55,160 bases of DNA from Streptococcus australis (GCF_015553625.1 NZ_JADNGY010000010.1:25582-80741), one strand, 5' to 3'. Positions 20,251-29,762 are shown, counted from the stretch's first letter. Notes: a model not told the origin generated them from the sequence alone. Translations and numbers: made by a program.

Positions 20251-21438
20251 TTATTTTGTAGCTTTGGCTTCTAGATAATCGGCAATCGCAGCCACGTCCT
20301 TATCCCCACGTCCAGAAACATTGATGATGATAATCTTATCTTTGTCCAATTGTGGAGCACGTTTAACGGCTTCTGCAATGGCATGTGAACTCTCAATAGC
20401 TGGGAGGATTCCTTCTGTCTTACTGAGAAGAAGAAGGGCTTGAACGGCTTCATCATCTGTCGCTGCCACATATTCGACACGACCAGAATCTTTAAAGAAG
20501 GCATGTTCCGGTCCAACCCCTGGGTAGTCCAAACCGGCAGAGATCGAGTACACTGGTGCTACTTTTCCATCTTCACCAAAAACAGCATAGGTCTTCATCC
20601 CATCGACAACACCAACAGTCCCCTTGGTCATGGTTGCTGCGTGCTGGTCTGTATCCAAGCCATGTCCAGCAGCTTCAACACCGACCAATTTGACTTCCTC
20701 ATCGCCCACATATTGGGAGAAGGCACCAATGGCATTGGATCCACCACCGACACAGGCAATGACATAGTCCGGTAAACGACCTTCTTTTTCCAAGATTTGA
20801 CGTTTCGATTCTTCACTGATGACTTTTTGGAATTCATGCACAATGGTTGGATAAGGGTGAGGGCCAACAGCAGAACCTAAGACATAAAAAGCATCTAGAT
20901 CCGCCATCCATGCTCCAAAAGCAGCATCAACAGCATCTTTCAAGGTCTTCGTACCTGTTTCAACGGCATGAACGGTTGCCCCCATCATTTCCATGCGGAA
21001 GACATTGAGACGTTGGCGCTCAACATCTTCTGCCCCCATGTAGACATCACAGGCCATGCCAAACTTAGCTGCCGCAGCTGCTGTAGCCACACCATGTTGA
21101 CCGGCTCCTGTTTCAGCAATCACGCGGGTTTTGCCCATACGCTTAGCCAAGAGGATTTGCCCCAAGACGTTATTCAATTTATGCGAACCTAGGTGATTCA
21201 AGTCTTCGCGCTTCAAATAAATTTTCGCCCCACCTAAATGCTCTGTCAAACTTTCCGCAAAGTAGAGCGGTGTTTCCCGTCCAGAATAATCTTTCAGATA
21301 ATGCTTGTATTCTGCGATAAATTCTGGGTCATTTTTGTACTGTTCAAAGGTTGCCTCTAATTGATCGAGCAAGTTTTGAATAGGTTCTGGTACGAAAGAC
21401 CCACCAAATTGTCCGAAATAGCCTTTTGTTTCTGTCAT
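20251..21438 (-). CDS. trpB: Tryptophan synthase beta chain, standalone
   Basis: A 395-aa PLP enzyme that joins indole and serine to make tryptophan. The PLP lysine is K87 and the catalytic acid is E109 in ETGAGQHG, both at canonical positions. GGGSNA binds the phosphate of PLP. The motif around K87 reads HLGSHKLNN instead of the usual HTG(A/S)HKINN, so Leu83 replaces a conserved Thr. No trpA or other trp gene is adjacent; the neighbours are a competence peptidase and vanZ. Expression should follow uncharged tRNA-Trp through the T-box leader. Confidence 0.95.
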   Translation of the reverse strand: MTETKGYFGQFGGSFVPEPIQNLLDQLEATFEQYKNDPEFIAEYKHYLKDYSGRETPLYFAESLTEHLGGAKIYLKREDLNHLGSHKLNNVLGQILLAKRMGKTRVIAETGAGQHGVATAAAAAKFGMACDVYMGAEDVERQRLNVFRMEMMGATVHAVETGTKTLKDAVDAAFGAWMADLDAFYVLGSAVGPHPYPTIVHEFQKVISEESKRQILEKEGRLPDYVIACVGGGSNAIGAFSQYVGDEEVKLVGVEAAGHGLDTDQHAATMTKGTVGVVDGMKTYAVFGEDGKVAPVYSISAGLDYPGVGPEHAFFKDSGRVEYVAATDDEAVQALLLLSKTEGILPAIESSHAIAEAVKRAPQLDKDKIIIINVSGRGDKDVAAIADYLEAKATK

Positions 21439-21477
21439 GATTGTGTCCTCTTTTCTATATCTTCAATTCTGTTTATG

Positions 21478-21795
21478 ATCTTTTTCTCTCTCTGGTCCTT
21501 TGAGCTGCAGTCTCACAGGGTCCTTTTGAGATACAAAAAACCTCACACAGAAAAATCTGTGTGAGGACGATTCGATACCGCGGTGCCACCTCAATTGTAG
21601 GAAAACATACTTTCTCCTACATCTCTGACCTGTCTAGCAACAGGCTGCACGATAAGGTGTGCTCACCGAATTTTTATTGTTTCAAATTCATCATCATAAA
21701 CGCATCAGCCCATTTCAAGATCCACCACTGCTTGTTCACAATGACCACAAGCTCCCTGGAAGTGAGAAAAATCTCTACTTTTCTGATGTCTTGAA
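21478..21795 (-). promoter_or_regulatory. T-box leader of trpB
   Basis: The T-box core GGTGGCACCGCGG is at 21578-21590. The terminator CCTCACACAG / CTGTGTGAGG with a six-T tail is at 21535-21566. Stem I sequence runs upstream to about 21795. TGG (Trp) codons occur in the Stem I region, but the specifier loop was not folded, so the Trp assignment rests mainly on the downstream gene. Confidence 0.88.
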
Positions 21796-21798
21796 GCT

Positions 21799-21827
21799 AT
21801 TATAGCTTCCTACCTATCGTTTGTCAA
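21799..21827 (-). promoter_or_regulatory. Consensus promoter of the trpB T-box transcript
   Basis: TTGACA (21822-21827), a 17-nt spacer, then TATAAT (21799-21804) on the minus strand: a perfect sigma-70-type promoter, the strongest seen in the window. Confidence 0.9.
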
Positions 21828-21872
21828 CCCAAAATTTGAAATCGTCTTCAATCGTTCGGATTTTGGACCAAA

Positions 21873-22406
21873 CTAAGGTGGCTTGTCCTTACTCATAGAA
21901 GCTTGTAGCCATTTAAAACACAGATAGGCTAGGTAGCCTCCCAGGGTATTGGTCCACAGATCATCTATCTCAAATACCCGATTGAAATCAAACAAGAGGT
22001 CTAGGACAATCTGACTGAGCTCAATCCATAAACTCATCCCTAGACTAAAGCAAAGGACGCGTTTCCGAGTGCCTAGCCAAGGCCAGAGCCAAAGCAGCTG
22101 AAAGACCAAAGGGAATAAGAGAAAGATGTTGGCTATATTTTGTACAAACACCTTGATCAGCTGGACCAGGCTGGTCACTTGAGCTAGGTTGATGAGGGAA
22201 TTAAAGGGAACCAGCAATACGACTACTCGCCCAAAATGTTGGATACCAGGTGTTTCCATTCCTGGTTCAGGCCGTTGGGGGAGAAAACACATGAGACAGA
22301 GCAAGACAAAATAGAAGAAACTGCCACCTAGTAGCAGTTGTCTTCCTTTATTTGTTAATTGACCTTGTTCTATCAGCCCCTTGTTACGGTTGAACTTGTT
22401 CAACAA
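21873..22406 (-). CDS. VanZ family membrane protein
   Basis: A 177-aa protein of the VanZ family with about five membrane helices. The C-terminal signature [18 protein letters not shown] matches the family's conserved DDLxxNxLG segment. Some VanZ proteins give low-level teicoplanin or lipoglycopeptide tolerance, but most are uncharacterised. The start is uncertain: 22406 is a TTG inside the end of rlmN with no clear ribosome-binding site. The tight overlap with rlmN suggests cotranscription. Confidence 0.85.
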   Translation of the reverse strand: MLNKFNRNKGLIEQGQLTNKGRQLLLGGSFFYFVLLCLMCFLPQRPEPGMETPGIQHFGRVVVLLVPFNSLINLAQVTSLVQLIKVFVQNIANIFLLFPLVFQLLWLWPWLGTRKRVLCFSLGMSLWIELSQIVLDLLFDFNRVFEIDDLWTNTLGGYLAYLCFKWLQASMSKDKPP

Positions 22407-23472
22407 TGGCTTTCTCCCGGTCTCTCTTCATCGTATTGGAACGCAATTGGCCACAAGCAGCATCAATATCCGTACCATGCTCTTGACGAACCACGCAGTT
22501 GACTCCGTTTTTCTTCAAGGTGTCATAAAAGGCCATCACGCGCTCTCTTGGACTCCGGCTATACTGATCATGCTCACTAACTGGGTTGTAAGGAATCAAG
22601 TTTACATAAGATAACTTCTTGATCTTTTTAAGGAGTTCTGCCAATTCTAAGGCTTGTTCGACACCATCATTGACTTCATTAAGCATGATGTACTCGAAGG
22701 TTACCCGGCGGTTGGTCGTTTCAATATAGTACTCAATAGCCGCAAATAATTTCTCGATTGGGAAAGCGCGGTTGATTTTCATGATGCTGGAACGCAAGTC
22801 ATTATTTGGAGCATGAAGTGATACCGCCAAGTTGACCTGAACCCCTTCATTAGCAAAATCACGAATCTTATGAGCCAAGCCAGAAGTTGAAACGGTAATG
22901 TGGCGGGCACCGATAGCCAGTCCCTTGTCATCATTGACCGTACGGACAAAGCTCAAGACATTCTTGTAGTTATCAAACGGCTCACCAATTCCCATCACAA
23001 CGATGTGGCTGACGCGTTCATCTTGACCACGCTCGTCAAAGTACTTTTGAACTAGCATGATTTGGGCAACGATTTCCCCACTGTTCAAGTCGCGTTGCTT
23101 CTTGATCAAACCAGATGCACAGAAGGTACAGCCGATGTTGCATCCTACCTGAGTGGTGACACAGACTGACAAGCCATAATGTTGGCGCATCAAAACTGTC
23201 TCGATCAACATGCCATCTGGCAATTCAAAAAGGTATTTGACAGTTCCATCTGCTGATTCTTGCACAATCCGTTGTTTCAAAGGATTGATCACGAACTGAT
23301 CATTCAATGTTTCGATCAAGCTCTTAGATAGGTTGGTCATTTCTTCAAATGACTGGACACGTTTCCGATAGAGCCATTCCCAGATTTGGGTTGCTCGGAA
23401 TTTCTTTTCACCATGTTCTTCTGCCCACTCGATCAGTTCTTGTCGAGTCAGGCCATAAATTGAAGGTTTCAT
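22384..23472 (-). CDS. rlmN: 23S rRNA (A2503-C2) / tRNA (A37-C2) methyltransferase RlmN
   Basis: A 362-aa radical-SAM enzyme that methylates C2 of A2503 in 23S rRNA. The cluster-binding CxxxCxxC motif is in [12 protein letters not shown]. Other family marks are GIGEPFDNY, a catalytic region in the C-terminal half, and the C-terminal [18 protein letters not shown] with the methyl-carrying cysteine. The size fits RlmN and the sequence lacks Cfr-specific features. It lies 18 nt after yutD and overlaps vanZ. Confidence 0.97.
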   Translation of the reverse strand: MKPSIYGLTRQELIEWAEEHGEKKFRATQIWEWLYRKRVQSFEEMTNLSKSLIETLNDQFVINPLKQRIVQESADGTVKYLFELPDGMLIETVLMRQHYGLSVCVTTQVGCNIGCTFCASGLIKKQRDLNSGEIVAQIMLVQKYFDERGQDERVSHIVVMGIGEPFDNYKNVLSFVRTVNDDKGLAIGARHITVSTSGLAHKIRDFANEGVQVNLAVSLHAPNNDLRSSIMKINRAFPIEKLFAAIEYYIETTNRRVTFEYIMLNEVNDGVEQALELAELLKKIKKLSYVNLIPYNPVSEHDQYSRSPRERVMAFYDTLKKNGVNCVVRQEHGTDIDAACGQLRSNTMKRDREKAIVEQVQP

Positions 23473-23490
23473 CTTATCTCTTTTCTCTCT

Positions 23491-24069
23491 TTACTTTTGA
23501 CGGATGACAAAGTGGCGTTCTTGCCCACCCTGTGCATCTTTTTTTCTAGACCGCTGACGGTTCTTTTTCTTTGGTTGAGAAGTCTTTTGTTTTTGCTCTT
23601 GTTCACGTTCTCGTGGCTGATTTTTGGAGCGATTTCGGCGATTTTGACGACTGCCACGCTTAGCAGAACGGTTGCCCTCTTCCTGTTGTTTTGGAGAAGA
23701 TTTCTTGTCAAAGGATGCTCGACGGGGTTCTGCATTTTCTAGGACAAAATAAGCACAGCCATAGCTACAGTATTCTAATAAATAATCTTCCAGGCGGCTG
23801 ATTTTCTCTGCATCTGTGACCGGACGATCGTCCTTATAGAAACCACGTAGACGCAACTGTTCATTGCTCCAATCACCGACAATATAATCAAATTTGGTTA
23901 AAATCTCTGAAAAACGCTGACCAAAGACCGTCGCATCAAAGGCATCATTTTGGTTCTCAACCAGCTCAAATGTCAATTGTTCTGCTAGCACTTGATTGCC
24001 GACCAGACGAAATTCCGGTCCAGGATATTTATTATAATTAAATAATTCAGGGGATATTTCTTTGCGCAT
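23491..24069 (-). CDS. YutD family protein with a basic tail
   Basis: A 192-aa protein. The N-terminal 110 residues match the YutD (DUF1027) family, including the FDYIVGDWSNEQLRLRGFY and YCSYGCAYFVLEN segments. Residues 115-192 form a low-complexity tail rich in Arg, Lys, Gln and Ser that could bind RNA. Function is unknown. The rlmN neighbour suggests, but does not prove, a link to ribosomes. Confidence 0.88.
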   Translation of the reverse strand: MRKEISPELFNYNKYPGPEFRLVGNQVLAEQLTFELVENQNDAFDATVFGQRFSEILTKFDYIVGDWSNEQLRLRGFYKDDRPVTDAEKISRLEDYLLEYCSYGCAYFVLENAEPRRASFDKKSSPKQQEEGNRSAKRGSRQNRRNRSKNQPREREQEQKQKTSQPKKKNRQRSRKKDAQGGQERHFVIRQK

Positions 24070-24253
24070 AGCCTTCCTTTATTCATACCTTTAGTTGTAA
24101 CACTTTATTTTATCATAAATCCCTAGCTTTAGATAGAATTTCAACGGAAAAGAGAAAATCTGTAAAAAGTCTGACGATTTAATTTACCTCTTCTTCCTGT
24201 CTCATCAAAAAAAGCAGTCTTTTTCAAAGTTTACTCAGACGGAAAATAAAAAG

Positions 24254-24428
24254 GAGGCTGGGACAAAAGTCCTAGCCTCTCAATTATCTTTGGATTGTCG
24301 AGCAAGACGCAGTGGTTGAGTGGGGTCTACTACGCTGATTTCATTAGCTTTTACACCCCTACTCAACTGTGCGGAGGTGGGACGACGAAATCGAATTCTA
24401 ACGAATGACCGATTTCTGTCCCACTCTC
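24254..24428 (+). repeat. 175-bp structured intergenic repeat, copy 4 (complete)
   Basis: The last base touches the stop codon of the histidine kinase gene (24429). The central stem reads GGGGT / ACCCC where copies 2 and 5 read GGGCT / AGCCC, a compensatory pair change. AAATAAAAAG on the left gives a T-rich tail in the minus direction. Confidence 0.95.
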
Positions 24429-26141
24429 CTATGAATGTTCATCACGTGATGTGAGGGGTAAATAAAGAGTGATTTTCGTATAGCTATTAGCCTTAGAATC
24501 AATCTCCATATGATAGCTAGCCCCAAACTGTAACCGCAAGCGTTGATCCACATTTTTCAAACCAACTCCTCCTAGTCGAAGAAGAGTTTGGTCTGTCGAC
24601 TCAGACAAAGCAAAGCCTCGTCCATTATCGTAAATCGTCAGGACCACTTGTTCTTCTCTGATTTCCGAAGTGACTCGTATCACGCCCGGCCGATCCATCT
24701 CCTTGATGCCGTGATAGATGGCATTTTCCACTAAGGGTTGTAGGACCAGTTTAGGAAGCTGATAATCTCCCAACGTCCCCTCTTCTAAAATTTCATAATT
24801 CAACTTATCCCCATAGCGTTGTTTCTGAATGAAGAGATACTGGCGCACATGGTCTATTTCATCCTGAAGCCTAATTTGTTCTTGTCCTTGATTGAGAGCA
24901 AGGCGAAAATATTTGGCTAGGGACTTGGTCAGGTCAACCACCCGCTGACCATCATTAAACTCAGCCATCCAGACAATGGTATCCAAGGTGTTATAGAGGA
25001 AATGAGGATTAATTTGGGCTGCAAGAGCTCGCAGTTCATAGCGTCGTGCATTTTGTTCCTCTTCTTTAACCAATTGCATAAGGTTTTCAATTTGATCCAA
25101 CATACGGTTGAAAGCTTGAGCAAGATCTACCAATTCAGGCGATCCCTTGGTAGTCGCCCGCAAGTGGGAATCACCAGCTCCTATTTTCAGAATAACGGCC
25201 TGCAAATCTTGTAGGGGTTTAATCCACAAGCGCAGAATGAACCAGATTCCCAGCCAGCACATGATGAGGACGAGAGCTCCTAAACCTATAAAGGAATAGA
25301 GCATTTGCGACTGAAGCATCTGGAGACCTTCCAGAGAAGCCACTCCAATTAAGGTCCAATCACTCTCTGGTATAGCAATTTGATAGACAAAGTTCTGTCC
25401 CTTTTGGGCATAGCCATCCTTGACAGCAATATAGGGTTGCATGGCCTGCATTTCCTGACTAGAAGAATAGACTGTCTTTTTAGGATGGTAGACAAATTCA
25501 TGCTTCTGATTGATGATGAAACTAAAGCCTTTTTTGCCCAGTTGGAGATGATCCAGATAAGCTTCTAGGCTCTGATAGCCAATATCTAGGCGCAAAACTC
25601 CTAGATTTTGACCAGAAGCATCCACCACTTCCTGGGTGATAGAAATCACCCACTTGTCCTTCTCTGAAGACAAAGATTCCTTCCGGGCTGGCGTCAAGAC
25701 AGGAATGGCCCTCTTCTTGATAGCCTCCTGATACCAGCTTTCGTTCATCATATCCGATGAGGTCTGCATGCTAATTTGAGAATCCGTAGCAACAAGGCGT
25801 CCATCCTTAGTTACTAAGACAGCCGAAACCAGATCTGGGTCTGTCTCAATAATGGTTCGCATCAGACTTTGAACGGCTTCTGGGCTCTCCTCCTTGTCTT
25901 GAGCAAACTGACGAACGGTCTCTTCTTTACTGAGGATCGAGGTGGTCTGCTTCAATTTTTTCAGATAGGAGGTGATAAACTGACTACTCTGGTCGATACT
26001 ATTGCGGGTTGTTCGCTCTGTCAGTTGGCCAATGGTTGCTGAGCTAGTTTGATAGTATAGACTACCGACTAAACCCAAGAGCAAGAGAATGAAGACAAAT
26101 ACATAGACAATCAGCTGAATCAGCAAAGGGTATCGTTTCAT
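24429..26141 (-). CDS. YesM-type sensor histidine kinase
   Basis: A 570-aa membrane kinase. Helix 1 is at about residues 8-28. A large extracellular Cache-type sensor domain follows (about 35-270), then helix 2 (about 275-300) and HAMP. The His_kinase domain has H380 in NPHFLYNTLDTIVW, and the HATPase ends the protein with its G box (GGVGLKNVDQRL). It overlaps the response-regulator gene by 4 bp. The order ccdA-thioredoxin-msrAB-RR-HK matches the pneumococcal locus I know as TCS09. The signal is unknown; an envelope redox cue is a reasonable inference from the operon. Confidence 0.93.
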   Translation of the reverse strand: MKRYPLLIQLIVYVFVFILLLLGLVGSLYYQTSSATIGQLTERTTRNSIDQSSQFITSYLKKLKQTTSILSKEETVRQFAQDKEESPEAVQSLMRTIIETDPDLVSAVLVTKDGRLVATDSQISMQTSSDMMNESWYQEAIKKRAIPVLTPARKESLSSEKDKWVISITQEVVDASGQNLGVLRLDIGYQSLEAYLDHLQLGKKGFSFIINQKHEFVYHPKKTVYSSSQEMQAMQPYIAVKDGYAQKGQNFVYQIAIPESDWTLIGVASLEGLQMLQSQMLYSFIGLGALVLIMCWLGIWFILRLWIKPLQDLQAVILKIGAGDSHLRATTKGSPELVDLAQAFNRMLDQIENLMQLVKEEEQNARRYELRALAAQINPHFLYNTLDTIVWMAEFNDGQRVVDLTKSLAKYFRLALNQGQEQIRLQDEIDHVRQYLFIQKQRYGDKLNYEILEEGTLGDYQLPKLVLQPLVENAIYHGIKEMDRPGVIRVTSEIREEQVVLTIYDNGRGFALSESTDQTLLRLGGVGLKNVDQRLRLQFGASYHMEIDSKANSYTKITLYLPLTSRDEHS

Positions 26142-26881
26142 TCATACTCTCCTTTTTTGTATTGTCTTGGGGTTACACCGACTACTTGTTTAAAGCGTTG
26201 AGAAAAATAGTTCATATCTTCAAAGCCAACCTGGGCTGCAATTTCATAAATCTTGAGATCAGTCGTCAAGAGTAAAAGTTTGGCCTTCTTCATCCGTTCT
26301 TGGATCAAGTATTCTTGAAAAGGGAGGCCCAATTTTTTCTTGATTAGGACGCTCAGATAAGAGGGACTAAAACCCAGTTGAAGAGCCAAGTCCTTGAGGG
26401 TTAATTGGGAATCCGCTAAGCGGGAATGAATAGCCTCTTCCAATTCTGTCGAATGCCCCTGATCCACCAAGGTTTCAACCTGGGCTTTCTTTCCTTCCTC
26501 GTCTAGCTTATTCTTAACTTTCCCCAGCATCTCTTCAATATCTGTTTTTGAAAAGGGCTTGAGGAGATAGTCATCTGCTCCGAGTCGAATGGCTTTCTGA
26601 GCAAACTCAAAATCATCATAGCCTGTTAGAAAGATGATATGGCAGGACGGAGCTTTCTCTCGGACTAGTTGGGCCAAATCTAAGCCATTCAACTGTGGCA
26701 TATTAATATCAGTTAAGAGAAGATCAGCCGGTTGTGCTTGAAATTTTTCCCAAGCTATTCGCCCATTTTCCGCTTGGTCAATGACCTTCATCCCAAACTG
26801 TTCATAATTCACTAGAGAAGTAAGTCCCTGCCGAACCAGCTCTTCGTCTTCTACAATCATGATTGAATACATGTGTTTCAC
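26138..26881 (-). CDS. YesN-type response regulator, AraC family output
   Basis: A 247-aa regulator. The receiver domain is at residues 5-120, with phosphoacceptor D58 in LLLTDINMP, E11/D12 for Mg and K108 in LLKPF. A linker leads to two helix-turn-helix motifs of the AraC type (about 150-245) ending in GVTPRQYKKGEYE. It has its own extended -10 promoter just upstream, flanked by an 8-bp inverted repeat. Likely targets are its own promoter and the msrAB-ccdA genes upstream. Confidence 0.93.
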   Translation of the reverse strand: MKHMYSIMIVEDEELVRQGLTSLVNYEQFGMKVIDQAENGRIAWEKFQAQPADLLLTDINMPQLNGLDLAQLVREKAPSCHIIFLTGYDDFEFAQKAIRLGADDYLLKPFSKTDIEEMLGKVKNKLDEEGKKAQVETLVDQGHSTELEEAIHSRLADSQLTLKDLALQLGFSPSYLSVLIKKKLGLPFQEYLIQERMKKAKLLLLTTDLKIYEIAAQVGFEDMNYFSQRFKQVVGVTPRQYKKGEYE

Positions 26882-26919
26882 CTACTTATCCTTGTTATAC
26901 TCATTATATCAAAGTAGGT
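26880..26919 (-). promoter_or_regulatory. Promoter of the two-component genes inside an inverted repeat
   Basis: An extended -10 (TGATATAAT; TATAAT at 26903-26908) is enclosed by ACCTACTT (26880-26887) and AAGTAGGT (26912-26919). The arms could be a binding site for the regulator itself. Confidence 0.5.
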
Positions 26920-26930
26920 CGCAAAAAGTC

Positions 26931-28052
26931 TCAGACATAGTCCAACAAATAGCCGTAGCCCTTTTCTGCCATCTCTGCTTTAGGAATGAATTTAATTGAC
27001 AAACTATTGATGCAGTAGCGAAGGCCACCTTTTTCCTTAGGTCCATCCGTAAAGACGTGGCCTAGATGGGAATTTCCTACTCGACTCCGAACCTCTGTCC
27101 GAGTCATATTGAAACTCTTATCTTCCTTGTAGGTTGCCACATCGGGACTGATCGGCCGGCTAAAGCTTGGCCAACCACAACCAGAATCAAATTTATCTTT
27201 TGAGGAAAAGAGGGGCTCTCCTGTTACGACATCCACATAGATGCCCGCTTCAAACTTATCCCAATAGCGGTTAGAAAAAGCACGCTCTGTATCATTCTCT
27301 TGCGTCACTGCATATTCTTCGGGCGATAACTTCTTCTTGATCTCTTCATCATTTGGTTTTGGATAACGACTAGCGTCAATAACCGGATAAGAAGCTTGAT
27401 TCACATCAATGTGACAATAGCCATTCGGATATTTCTGTAGATAGTCCTGATGGTAGTCTTCCGCCTTGATATAATTAGCAAGTTCTTCTTTTTCTACAGC
27501 CAAAGGCTTATCATATTTCTTTGCCACTTCTTCAAATACTTGGTTTATGGTTGGCAAATCTGCTTGATCGGTGTAATAAACTCCTGTCCGATATTGACTT
27601 CCCTGATCATTTCCCTGACGGTTTTTTGATGTTGGATCAATAATCCGGAAATAGTGTAGAAGCAGTTCTTTCAAGGAAACCTTCTTGACATTATAGGTGA
27701 TGTGTACCGTTTCGGCATGCCCTGTTTGGTTGACCAGTTCATACTTGGTAGTATCCCCTTTTCCATTGGCATAACCTGATTCGGCATCAATGACGCCTGG
27801 AACACGGGAAAAATACTCTTCCACACCCCAGAAGCAGCCACCAGCTAGATAGATTTCTCGTTGGTCTTCTGGATTGACTTTTTCTTCCTTCTTTTTGTTT
27901 GCTACTGGTGTCTGACTCATGGACGCTTTTTTGATCTGCTCAGTCGTCGCATCTGATGTATCCAAGGCCATGGATCCTTTGATAAGGAAAAAGAGTCCAA
28001 AACAAAGCAGGCCCACTAAAAGAACGGAAATGAGTTTCCATTTTGTTTCCAT
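26931..28052 (-). CDS. msrAB: Membrane-anchored methionine sulfoxide reductase MsrA-MsrB fusion
   Basis: A 373-aa fusion that repairs both S- and R-methionine sulfoxide in proteins outside the membrane. The signal anchor is at residues 7-26. The MsrA domain is about 65-215, with catalytic C73 in [11 protein letters not shown]. The MsrB domain is about 228-370, with the SGCGWPSF segment and catalytic C347 in LRYCINS. It lies 12 nt after the TlpA-type thioredoxin gene, which with CcdA should bring electrons across the membrane. There is no separate thioredoxin domain in the fusion. Confidence 0.96.
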   Translation of the reverse strand: METKWKLISVLLVGLLCFGLFFLIKGSMALDTSDATTEQIKKASMSQTPVANKKKEEKVNPEDQREIYLAGGCFWGVEEYFSRVPGVIDAESGYANGKGDTTKYELVNQTGHAETVHITYNVKKVSLKELLLHYFRIIDPTSKNRQGNDQGSQYRTGVYYTDQADLPTINQVFEEVAKKYDKPLAVEKEELANYIKAEDYHQDYLQKYPNGYCHIDVNQASYPVIDASRYPKPNDEEIKKKLSPEEYAVTQENDTERAFSNRYWDKFEAGIYVDVVTGEPLFSSKDKFDSGCGWPSFSRPISPDVATYKEDKSFNMTRTEVRSRVGNSHLGHVFTDGPKEKGGLRYCINSLSIKFIPKAEMAEKGYGYLLDYV

Positions 28053-28064
28053 TTTATGTCCTCC

Positions 28065-28625
28065 TTACTTCATTTCTTTTAGAGTCTGGACGATGTCTTC
28101 CTTACTCATATAGCCGATATGGGTCTTGGCGATAGTTCCATCGCTCGCAATAAAGAGAGCAGATGGATAAGAGCGAATCCCGTACTCTTTGAGCAAGTCG
28201 CCCTTACTATCCATCAAGACTGGGAAATCTTTGTAGTCCAAAGCCTGGTACCAATTTTTAAAGTCATCGGCTGATTTTTCCCCATTAAATGTCGGAGCGA
28301 CAACAGTTAGAACTACATAATCTTTCCCCTCCTCTGCCTTTGCTAAATCATTTGTGTCACCTAATGTTGAAAGACAGATTGAGCACCAGGAAGCCCAAAA
28401 CTTGAGATAGACTTTCTTCCCTTTGTAATCTGATAAGCGGTAGGTCTTGCCGTCTACTCCTTGCAGGCTAAAATCCAGAACCTTCTTGCCAGCTTGCTCT
28501 GAATCTCCCGTTTTGGCTGTCTGCTTAGTCTCGCTTTTATTGGATGACTCCATCCCCTGGGCGGAGCAGGCCCCTAACAATCCAACACAGAAAAGTCCTG
28601 TCGCTATTAAGGCTATTTTTTTCAT
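28065..28625 (-). CDS. TlpA-type thioredoxin lipoprotein
   Basis: A 186-aa surface lipoprotein. The lipobox is LGAC with C20. A Ser/Lys/Thr-rich spacer follows to about residue 47, then a TlpA/AhpC-type thioredoxin fold with the redox pair C81-S-I-C84 in FWASWCSICLS. It is expected to take electrons from CcdA and reduce MsrAB. Its position between ccdA and msrAB supports this. Confidence 0.94.
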   Translation of the reverse strand: MKKIALIATGLFCVGLLGACSAQGMESSNKSETKQTAKTGDSEQAGKKVLDFSLQGVDGKTYRLSDYKGKKVYLKFWASWCSICLSTLGDTNDLAKAEEGKDYVVLTVVAPTFNGEKSADDFKNWYQALDYKDFPVLMDSKGDLLKEYGIRSYPSALFIASDGTIAKTHIGYMSKEDIVQTLKEMK

Positions 28626-28690
28626 GTCTTCCTCCTCTCTAAATTGGGAGAAAGTCGCCCAAGCAGACGACCTCCTCTTCCTATTGTCCT

Positions 28691-28996
28691 TTATTGGTCT
28701 GATTTCATGTCAGATGAGTCACTCATGTCGTCCTTCATCTCTGAATCGCTCGATTTCATCTTATCTTCTTTCATGTCGTCTTTCATTTCAGAACTGCTGT
28801 CAGACATCATAGATGAATCTTTCATATCGTCTTTTTTCATTTTATCATCGGACATGGACGAATCCTTCATATCGTCCTTCTTCATCATACTACTATCGTC
28901 CGTTTTTTTCATATCTGAATCAGATTTTTTTCCAGAACAAGCTGCTAAAGTGACGATGCTAAGGGTAGCAATAGTAAGTGCAAGAATTTTTTTCAT
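28691..28996 (-). CDS. Methionine-rich low-complexity lipoprotein in the msrAB operon
   Basis: A 101-aa lipoprotein with a typical signal peptide and lipobox LAAC (C20). The mature chain of 82 residues is built almost only of Met, Asp, Ser, Lys and Glu. It contains 15 methionines (about 18%), has no aromatic residue, and is disordered. The unit MKKDDMKDSSM occurs twice (38-48 and 53-63) with shorter variants after. AAGGAG precedes the ATG. It lies between ccdA and the thioredoxin gene of a methionine-sulfoxide repair operon. I know no family for it. A sacrificial methionine pool recycled by MsrAB is an inference from composition and context; metal binding is an alternative. Confidence 0.9.
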   Translation of the reverse strand: MKKILALTIATLSIVTLAACSGKKSDSDMKKTDDSSMMKKDDMKDSSMSDDKMKKDDMKDSSMMSDSSSEMKDDMKEDKMKSSDSEMKDDMSDSSDMKSDQ

Positions 28997-29022
28997 GATT
29001 TTTCTCCTTTAATCATTCAAGA

Positions 29023-29733
29023 TTAGTGAAACAGGGATGCTAGGCTGTTGAGATTACCCAGCATGAGCAAGATGCCCATCAAGACGATGAGAGCACCACC
29101 GATTTTTTTCAAGGTCCCCATATGAGGCTTGAGTTTGGCAAAGCGTTGCAAGACCCAGCCTGAAGCCAGGGCCAAGAGTAGGAAGGGAAGAGCTAAGCCC
29201 AAGGTGTAAACCAGCATTAAGAGCGCTCCTTGTAGAGCACCATTTCCTCCAGAAGCCGCAATCGCTAAAACGGAGCTCAATACAGGTCCGACACAAGGAG
29301 TCCACCCAAAACTAAAGGTCACTCCAATTAGAAAGGCATTGAAGAATTCGTTGCGTTTTTCGTCCTTCTTCAGTTGGATACTCTTTTGCTTTTGCAGTTG
29401 ATGAAGATTGATGATTCCCATCTGATGGATCCCAAGTACAATAACGATCCCTCCTAGTAGGTAACGGAACCAGGGAGCATAGAGTACCTGACCCAGGGCA
29501 CCCGCACCATAACCTAGGATGAGAAATACGGTTGATAGACCAGCAATAAAACAGAGGGTCTTGACCAAACCATACCAAGAAATATCTCTTCCAAAAATAC
29601 GCACCGTTTTTTTATGCTCAGAATCTAATAAGATCCCTACATAGACTGGCATCAGTGGCAAAATACATGGGGAGAAAAATGATAAGACTCCCGCTAAAAA
29701 TACTGAAATGGAAAACAAGCTATTTTCAATCAT
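29023..29733 (-). CDS. ccdA: CcdA-type thiol-disulfide electron transporter
   Basis: A 236-aa protein with six membrane helices that carries reducing equivalents from cytoplasmic thioredoxin to extracellular thioredoxin-like proteins. The two redox cysteines are C23 in FFSPCILPLMP and C147 in FGWTPCVGP, at conserved positions. It is the first gene of the operon ccdA, Met-rich lipoprotein, tlpA-type, msrAB. The promoter has a good -10 (TATACT at 29763-29768) but no -35, so it may need an activator. Confidence 0.95.
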   Translation of the reverse strand: MIENSLFSISVFLAGVLSFFSPCILPLMPVYVGILLDSEHKKTVRIFGRDISWYGLVKTLCFIAGLSTVFLILGYGAGALGQVLYAPWFRYLLGGIVIVLGIHQMGIINLHQLQKQKSIQLKKDEKRNEFFNAFLIGVTFSFGWTPCVGPVLSSVLAIAASGGNGALQGALLMLVYTLGLALPFLLLALASGWVLQRFAKLKPHMGTLKKIGGALIVLMGILLMLGNLNSLASLFH

Positions 29734-29762
29734 TTCAACTACCTCCCTTACTTTCTGACACT

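Noticed and set aside
23469..23735. 88-codon basic open frame overlapping the end of yutD
   Set aside because: It is the alternate frame of the Arg/Lys-rich YutD tail; low-complexity DNA keeps several frames open.
28644..29012. Long open frame opposite the Met-rich lipoprotein gene, rich in Ser/Phe/Ile
   Set aside because: It is the antisense shadow of a repetitive Met/Asp/Ser/Lys gene, has no ribosome-binding site, and resembles no protein.
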